Positions 57,901 to 64,000 of a stretch of DNA of 64,000 nt are shown here, in pieces (positions within the stretch are counted from its first letter, which is position 1; each line of letters starts with the position of its first letter). The stretch comes from Lates calcarifer (taxonomy: Eukaryota > Chordata > Actinopteri > Centropomidae): the NCBI RefSeq assembly GCF_001640805.2, contig NC_066833.1:14748068-14812067 (forward strand), given 5' to 3'. The position numbers were made by a program, and so were the translations under genes. The notes below the pieces were generated by a model. That model made no database searches. It was not told the DNA's origin and worked only from the letters and a program-made list of their open reading frames with translations.

Positions 57901-59150
57901 GTACCCTACACAGACTATAAATTCTAGCATTGCATTCGTAAGAATGTGTATGAGATGCTGAACTGACTAACTTAAAGCTTGCATATAGAATACAGAATAG
58001 CTGGTCACAACAGTGACATGTTAGAGTTTAATTTAAAAACCTGAATGTTTTTTAAACTAGGTGTCAAAATTTATAGGTAAGTGCTTGTCCAATAAACAGA
58101 TTTGGCTTTAAAACACAAACACAATTTAAGGATGAGTGGCAAACACCTATCTCAAAGAGGAAAGAAATGGCATTTCATAGCTTGCCACAGTAATTTAGCT
58201 GGTTTACTTAAGAGTGCTAAAAGTGGCAGCCAGCCGACCAGCCCAGGGAGAGGATTTGAATAGGCTCAGCTAGGTTATATATGAGCCCAGTGTCTCAGAG
58301 CTGTACCATTGTACTGTGTGACAGATACGGACAGCTGGAATAGAAAGAAAACATCATAAATAACACAATAATAGAATATAAGATTAAACAAGCACAAGGG
58401 ACATTAGTGTCAGACTGCAGGCTGAGAAAACATGTGCTCCGGAGAATGACAGGGACTCTAATTTGGACCAGGACTGTAGCGGTTTCTCTGTGTCACAAAT
58501 GGTTTTATAAAAATAACTGGTCCTGCTACCAGTTCACACTTACATATAAAAACACACAACCAACATCGAGAACTGTTGGCACTCACTCAGAAACATGCCA
58601 AAAGACTTTTCTTGTTGGCACACACGTTTTATCTTTTTGTCTTTTCTCTCTCACACATACAGTAGACCTCGAAATGAACTTGCATTTGCATCAGCAACTT
58701 GCAGACATGTACAAAGGCACCAGAGCAGACACATTTGCGGCCCTGCAGGGTCAGACTGACAGAATGTATAATTATCTCAGTGGAACACTCTGACTTTTGC
58801 ATTGAACCTTCACACAAGAATCTAGACCTTCTTATGTAATGGCAGGTCTTGCTCTGAAACATGTTGAAAACGCTAATTAAACTCATTTCTGAGTGTCACA
58901 CAGATGTAGCTCACCTATTAGTCTCCTGACTAGTTTTATTGCATAATATATGGCTGGCATTGCAGTCACAACATCACAGTATTTATCCTGCACTTGTAAA
59001 GATTGTAAAGAGGCAAATGAGATACCCCACTGAGTAACAACATACAGTATATTCTGCATGGCTCACATCCTTCCTAATGGTCAGCAGAATTTTCCAGCTG
59101 ACCATCTGCCTCATGTAGTGAGCCTGCTCATATTTTTCCCCACATTCACT
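51940..59150. other. Upstream of mxra5, no gene recognised
   Basis: AT-rich with a 28-bp poly-A run (52197-52224), a tatg/tg patch (52924-52950) and an unusually GC-rich island (about 54940-55140) of unknown nature. No supported exon; ORFs up to 128 codons lack family resemblance. Confidence 0.5.
52197..52224. repeat. Poly-A run
   Basis: 28 consecutive A on the + strand. Confidence 0.95.
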
Positions 59151-59475
59151 CACAATAGTTTAGCATGCTAACATTGGTGCCAGAGGAGAGGTTAAGGGTC
59201 ATCATATCTGTTTGAAGAGGACATGAATGACTTGTCATGGAAAGCCATCCAGTCCAATTATTAATATTTCACTCAAATGTAGACTTCATGGTGTTGCTAA
59301 AGGAAAAATCATTACCAAAGTGGAATTGTTCTTCTGGGCATTGTGAATGGGCAAAACTTTTATGGAAATACAGTAATTGCTGAGATATTTCAGTCTGGAC
59401 CAAAGTGGTGCACCAGCTAACCATCAGACACTGTCATTACTACAGCCATGGCACTAACATGGCTAAAAATGTCAT
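59150..59475. mobile_element. Dispersed fish repeat with gttagcatgct core, copy 2
   Basis: Contains tagtttagcatgctaacatt, later aagccatccagtccaattat, gctgagatatttcagtctgg, accaaagtggtgcaccagc and gcactaacatggctaaaaat, in the order known from this common fish repeat. This is the longest of the three copies in the window. Confidence 0.65.
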
Positions 59476-59633
59476 AAGCTGATTGTAAAAATTAACCAAG
59501 TTTAGAGGAGAAGCGTGAAGGTGATTTGACTTTATTCCACTAATGCACATCGGGGATTTGTAAACATTTCATTTGTTTGAATCGCTGCTGGGCGTTTCTG
59601 CCATTAGGGAGCTGTAGAAGCCAACTTAATTTT

Positions 59634-59790
59634 GCTCTGGTAGAAATATGATCCTTCATCTCTTACAAGAGCTTGTCCTTTGAATTAGCTCTAAGTGTGA
59701 CTGAGATGAAGGAAGCTGATTAAACTCGCTCTGGTGGAAATACTATCCTTCATACACTTCAAGAGCTTGTATTTCTAATTAGTTCAGACG
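59634..59790. repeat. Imperfect 94-bp tandem duplication (two units)
   Basis: gctctggtagaaatatgatc at 59634 and gctctggtggaaatactatc at 59728. Both are followed by cttcat, then caagagcttgt, then a taattag or gaattag block. Confidence 0.7.
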
Positions 59791-59974
59791 ATAAGTTCGT
59801 CATCTATCATTCTGGCGGGTGCTGCGCCTGGGCTAAGTTCAAGGCAGGAAAGTGACTCACCCTGTGAGAAAGTTACCAACTTTGCTACCATGAATGAGGC
59901 CTGTAACACATTGTCCACAGTGATAACAAGTTCTTGACTTTTAATGCACATCTTGCTATTTAGTTTAGAGGGGC

Positions 59975-60560
59975 ATTAAAGCTGCTATAATCAATATTTT
60001 TATACTAACAATGGATGAAATGATTGCACTGTTCATAGTGACAAACCCACAGAAAGTTATGACTGTACTCTGCAGTTCACCTCAGCTTTACAGAGCATTT
60101 TAGCATCTTTCTGCTGATTGTTTTAGTTTGCTATTCTGTAGCATTACTGTTCTGGTTCAGTCTCACTACTCTTTCAGCAGCAGCAGCAGGCGGCTGTGTT
60201 CAGCAAAAAAGCTCTAAAACCCAACCATACACTCCCTGTCCAACACCAAACAGCAGACAGACAAAGTTAGTGACTAGCCAGCAAATACAGTAGGGCATTA
60301 GCAGGTAAAGAGCATGATATTTCCCTCAGGAGCTGGTGGGAACCAAAAACAGAGCCCAGAGGAAAGTGAATATAGACTTTATATTCACCAGGTAGCCAGG
60401 TAAACTACTCCAAATGATTCCTAATGTTCCTGTATCTGCAGGAGGTGTAAATAAGCAACTGTTAAATAAGCAGCTTTTCCCCACTGCCCCTGAATGGCCA
60501 CATAATTTGTACAAGTTTAAGTTTTACAAAACAGGAAGGAACAGGAAGGACGGGGGACTG
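59975..60560. mobile_element. Dispersed fish repeat (ctataatcaatatttttat type)
   Basis: Begins with ttaaagctgctataatcaat and acaatggatgaaatgattgc. It continues with cagcaggcggctgtgttcag, gatatttccctcaggagctg, tatattcaccaggtagc and ccactgcccctgaatggcc. I know this chain of motifs from many percomorph genomes as a repeated element. No coding capacity. Confidence 0.6.
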
Positions 60561-60569
60561 TAGACCTTC

Positions 60570-61490
60570 TGGTGGTGGTTTCTTACTGGTCCTGGCTAAA
60601 AAGCATGTTCAGTGGGTATTAGTGATCCATAAAGTATAGCTCCTCTGCACACTTCTTTGCAGCAACACAGTAATACAATAGAGTTTGCTACCAGAGCAGC
60701 TCTGATAACTGGAAGTATGCTGTAGGAGTGTCCTGGAAATATGCAGTGACTGCATGTGAGTATGTGGCTGTAAAGATTTAAATATGACATCAACCTTTCT
60801 TCAAAAAGACTTGATAGACCTGAACAGAAGCTTGATACCTTTTGCCAAGATATAGTGCTGGAAGTCATTATGTTTACCATTAAAGTTAAACGTAAACATT
60901 TCAAAACTGAGAACAGATGCAACTGTAATGATCCCATGCAGAGGCAAAAGGGGGAAAAATCATATCTCATTAAATTAATGATTTTAATTTTGGATTCTCT
61001 TTTAAATGACTAGGTAACATCTGTCCAGGGACTGCAGATGAAAAATAGCCTTTTGGTGCATTTGCAGCAATGATAATTACACTGCTCTCAGCTATGCCCT
61101 GTTTAATAAACCAGCAAATAAATAAGAAGGGAATATTGAAGATGTAACATGTAATTGTAAAAAGATCAATAAATAATAAGGCAGCCTCTTTGACAGATGT
61201 ACAGGTAGTTCTCGAAGTAAGATCCCGAGGAGAGGACCACAGAGAAATGAGTCCTCATTAATACAGCTTCGTCTACTCTGCCTGACTTTAATAACTCATA
61301 TTATTATCAGTCCTAAGGAGAATAAAATGTATTCTGAATGATGACAGTCCAACAGTAGCATGATATGTTACTGCCATTACACCTCACCCAAATCCCTGTG
61401 CTCCTCACTGCTCCCCCTTTCTTTCCCTCCACACCACCCTATACCTCATTCCTTGTCTCGTCTTCTTTCTGCTGCACAGTTTTTATTACA
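60570..61490. other. Intergenic, nothing recognised
   Basis: AT-rich sequence between the dispersed repeat and the TG microsatellite. No supported exon. Confidence 0.4.
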
Positions 61491-61497
61491 GTGAAGA

Positions 61498-61500
<3 letters not shown>

Positions 61501-61561
<61 letters not shown>
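61501..61561. repeat. TG microsatellite
   Basis: About 60 bp of uninterrupted tg. Confidence 0.97.
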
Positions 61562-61562
<1 letters not shown>

Positions 61563-61650
61563 CTTGTCGTTGTGTCTCAGCCTGTCTCCAGATGTCAGGG
61601 GGCAGGAGGGCTACAGATGGTCATCATTCCCCTCTGACAGAGACAGGAAA

Positions 61651-61659
61651 AGAGAGATT

Positions 61660-61690
<31 letters not shown>

Positions 61691-61712
61691 GGAGAGGGAG
61701 AGAGAGAGAGAG
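61651..61712. repeat. GA microsatellite
   Basis: ga repeats with ggga interruptions, 90 bp after the TG array. Confidence 0.93.
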
Positions 61713-62164
61713 AACAAAAAGTGCAATGGAGTGTTTGAGGAACAGAAGGAGGCGAAGAGAAAGAGAAAAAGAAGGAGTGCAATAGAAGACTGTGAGGAGG
61801 CTTCTCTTGTCCCAACAGTGGCGATATTGCTAACACTTAAACTCCACTCTGCTTGAGGGGACATTCTGTACAGGGAAACTGATGGAGTGAAAACACATCA
61901 GATATTTGTTCTTTGCACTTGTCACCCTGCTTTAGAGAGTTAGAGCTGCTTTTCTCACAGCTGTTACACTGCTCTTTATTTTGTATTCACACTCATTCAC
62001 ATTCAAACAAAAATTTGAATGTGAAGACAGTTCAGTAAAGTCAAAAATACTTGAAATATTGTCACTTGTTTCCATTTCCATTGTTTCCGTTGTTTTAAGG
62101 TTAATGTTAAAACAATATCAGAAATTTAATTTTTAAAAATAAAATTGCTTTAAAAGTGTCAAGC

Positions 62165-62222
<58 letters not shown>
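62165..62222. repeat. ATCT tetranucleotide microsatellite
   Basis: About 14 perfect atct units. Confidence 0.97.
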
Positions 62223-62779
62223 GTGGTTCATTTTAAATTGGAGAAATGTCCTTGAGCACAGATGCAGATTATAAAATGGGGGGAAAAATCTCTATATGGC
62301 AGACAGAAAGCTTCAATGAATGAGTAAATTACCATAGAGAATATTCTTTGATGTGAATGTTGCCATTCGGAGAGGAGGAGGCACTGAGGAATGCTGGATT
62401 GGGCAGAAAGAGAAAAGAGAGGAAAGGAAAGATGAAGAGAAGGTTAATGAGGAGTCTGACGCCCTGGGGAACCTTTCCTTGGCTCCAGACGTACATACAA
62501 ATGCATACATGCTCACACACAACTAAACACCATGGTAAAACACATGGTAAAAGCTGTTAACCTATAGTTTAGCTTATCAACAGGCCAACAACACACGAAG
62601 GCTGCCTCATTAACACATTTAAATGGACTCACAACAACAAGACAACAGGCACTTTTGTAAAATGAGAACAAGCCTACAGACAAAGCACAACAAGGCATCA
62701 GGTCCCACAAGACATAGAAAGTAACTGTACATATACAAATAACAATTCTCAAAGCCCACTGCGTGGATTAGCATATAGG

Positions 62780-62935
62780 TTGATATACTTTATTGATCCT
62801 GTGAGGGAAACTGTTATGTTACAGCAGACTGGGGAAAACAATAGAATTTAAAATTAAAAGCAGAACTGCAGAATTTCAGACCTGCAGTGCTAGGCATGGA
62901 ATAAAATTATACAATATAATTAAGCAAAAAAGAAA
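62780..62935. mobile_element. Fish dispersed repeat (ttattgatcc type)
   Basis: gttgatatactttattgatc followed by gtgagggaaactgttatgtt and acagcagactgggg, the widespread fish repeat end tactttattgatcc--gagggaaa-t-tgttacagcag. A short related fragment is at 14230. Confidence 0.5.
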
Positions 62936-62939
62936 AGAA

Positions 62940-63567
62940 AAATGGATGGATGAAACCTTATAAATAAAGAAGAGGAAACATTTCGAAATTCTGTTGGTCT
63001 CGCTTAGAGCATTCATTTAACACACTTGGATCCACTGGGGTGTTTTGTTATGAGGAGGGAAAAAATAGTTTTTACTGTTAAAAAAAAAAGAAGAAAAAAA
63101 AAAGTAATACCCTCCAAAACTGATAGAGGTGAAAACACAGCATTTACATTACCAGAGGGAGGTGGCAGAGTTTTTCTAGAGCTCTGACTTGTGGCCAGAA
63201 ACAGTTCGACAAATAAATTGTGTTTGTAGCAGATTTCTTTATGTCACATATGAGGTGCTGAGGTTAGTGTTATATTTGTTTTTTTAATTTCCTTGTGTGT
63301 TGTCAAGGTGGCAAATATCTTGTCATTTACTTGTGTTTTCAGCCATGCAAGTGTAGGACTCTACAGATGGCAAAGATGGACCAGCACTACACTACTTTGT
63401 TCCAGACTGACTCCAAAAAATTTGCAACATACATTCATATATTCATGATTAATTTACATAGCTTTGCTGCTCCCTTTGTTTGTCATCTAACACATCTTTT
63501 AACTTGTTGAATACTAGTTTATGGCCAAATACCTGCAAAACTAATATTTCCATCAGTCTCTGCTGTG
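62940..63567. other. Intergenic, nothing recognised
   Basis: AT-rich sequence with a poly-A-like stretch at 63080-63105. No exon supported. Confidence 0.4.
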
Positions 63568-63645
63568 CCCTGTGTTAAGTGCTAATTAGCAAATGTTAGC
63601 AATACAGTAAATATTGAAAATGTTTGCATTGTCACAGCGTTAGCA
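63568..63645. mobile_element. Dispersed fish repeat with gttagc core, copy 3 (fragment)
   Basis: Contains gtgctaattagcaaatgtta, gcaatacagtaaatattg and cattgtcacagcgttagc, a short piece of the same family as 23885-24080 and 59150-59475. Confidence 0.5.
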
Positions 63646-63649
63646 TTCT

Positions 63650-64000
63650 TGTCTTTGGTTTCTTGTGTTTCCTTGAGTTCACTATTCTTGCATTTCAGTG
63701 TAGGTGGCAAACTTTTAGAGTATCATTAAAATTATATAATAAGATGAACCCTTTCCAACATGTCATCAACAGCACTTTGTTATAGCATTAGATCTGATTA
63801 GTCTTATTAAGAATCCTGGCCCGCAAACTTTCCTAAGTGACCTTATTTTCTACTTTACAATTATTTGTCAGATATTGCATAGAAGTAATGTAACAAAGCT
63901 CATAGTCAAGATGAAGAATCATTGCTTTGTAGCTCAACCTTGCTAAATTAATTTTTCATTGGCTCTTTTTAACCATTCTGCCTGCAGTCCGAGGACCTTT
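63650..64000. other. Window end, nothing recognised
   Basis: AT-rich sequence, no gene or clear repeat. Confidence 0.4.

Noticed and set aside
1..64000. CRISPR arrays, operons, prophage or bacterial systems
   Set aside because: None seen. The sequence is a vertebrate nuclear locus and the regular repeats are microsatellites.

Overview
The window is nuclear DNA from a teleost fish, probably a spiny-rayed (percomorph-type) species. The evidence is short phase-consistent exons with GT-AG introns, vertebrate proteins, abundant CA/TG, ATCT and GA microsatellites, and fragments of repeat families that I know from fish genomes. I see no bacterial, viral or CRISPR content.

Two protein genes can be read almost completely. 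On the + strand (842-7361) is an 11-exon arylsulfatase of the STS/ARSD/ARSL/ARSF/ARSH group. It has a signal peptide, the CTPSR formylglycine site, all the active-site residues and a two-helix membrane hairpin. On the - strand (50692 down to 35513) is mxra5, a large secreted adhesion/matrix protein with LRRs, a mucin-like middle and 11 Ig domains in 11 coding exons, about 2750 residues. They face each other tail to tail with 28 kb between them. This is the order and orientation of human ARSH/ARSF and MXRA5 on Xp22.33, so it looks like an old conserved block.

The 28 kb gap (7362-35512) is mostly AT-rich non-coding DNA. It holds a decayed LINE end with RNase H on the - strand (about 7590-8180), a decayed LINE C-terminus on the + strand (about 18130-18960), a Tc1-like transposase fragment (about 16770-17095), purine-rich tracts, microsatellites and several compact hairpins. 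It also holds one candidate small gene on the - strand (15283 to about 16200): a promoter-like region with a perfect CRE, a non-coding first exon and a 43-codon ORF just after a good splice acceptor. A non-autonomous DNA transposon with long inverted repeats occurs twice, once in a sulfatase intron and once in the gap.

Upstream of mxra5 (51000-64000) I find a probable 5' untranslated exon and then only dispersed repeats, an imperfect 94-bp tandem duplication and microsatellites.

The most notable anomaly is in the large exon 5 of mxra5. The reading frame is lost near 45.6 kb and regained near 44.6 kb, while the rest of the 8.25 kb coding sequence is clean. Net length stays divisible by three. 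This is either a consensus error or a young, possibly inactivating, set of lesions. I found no convincing new multi-gene system.
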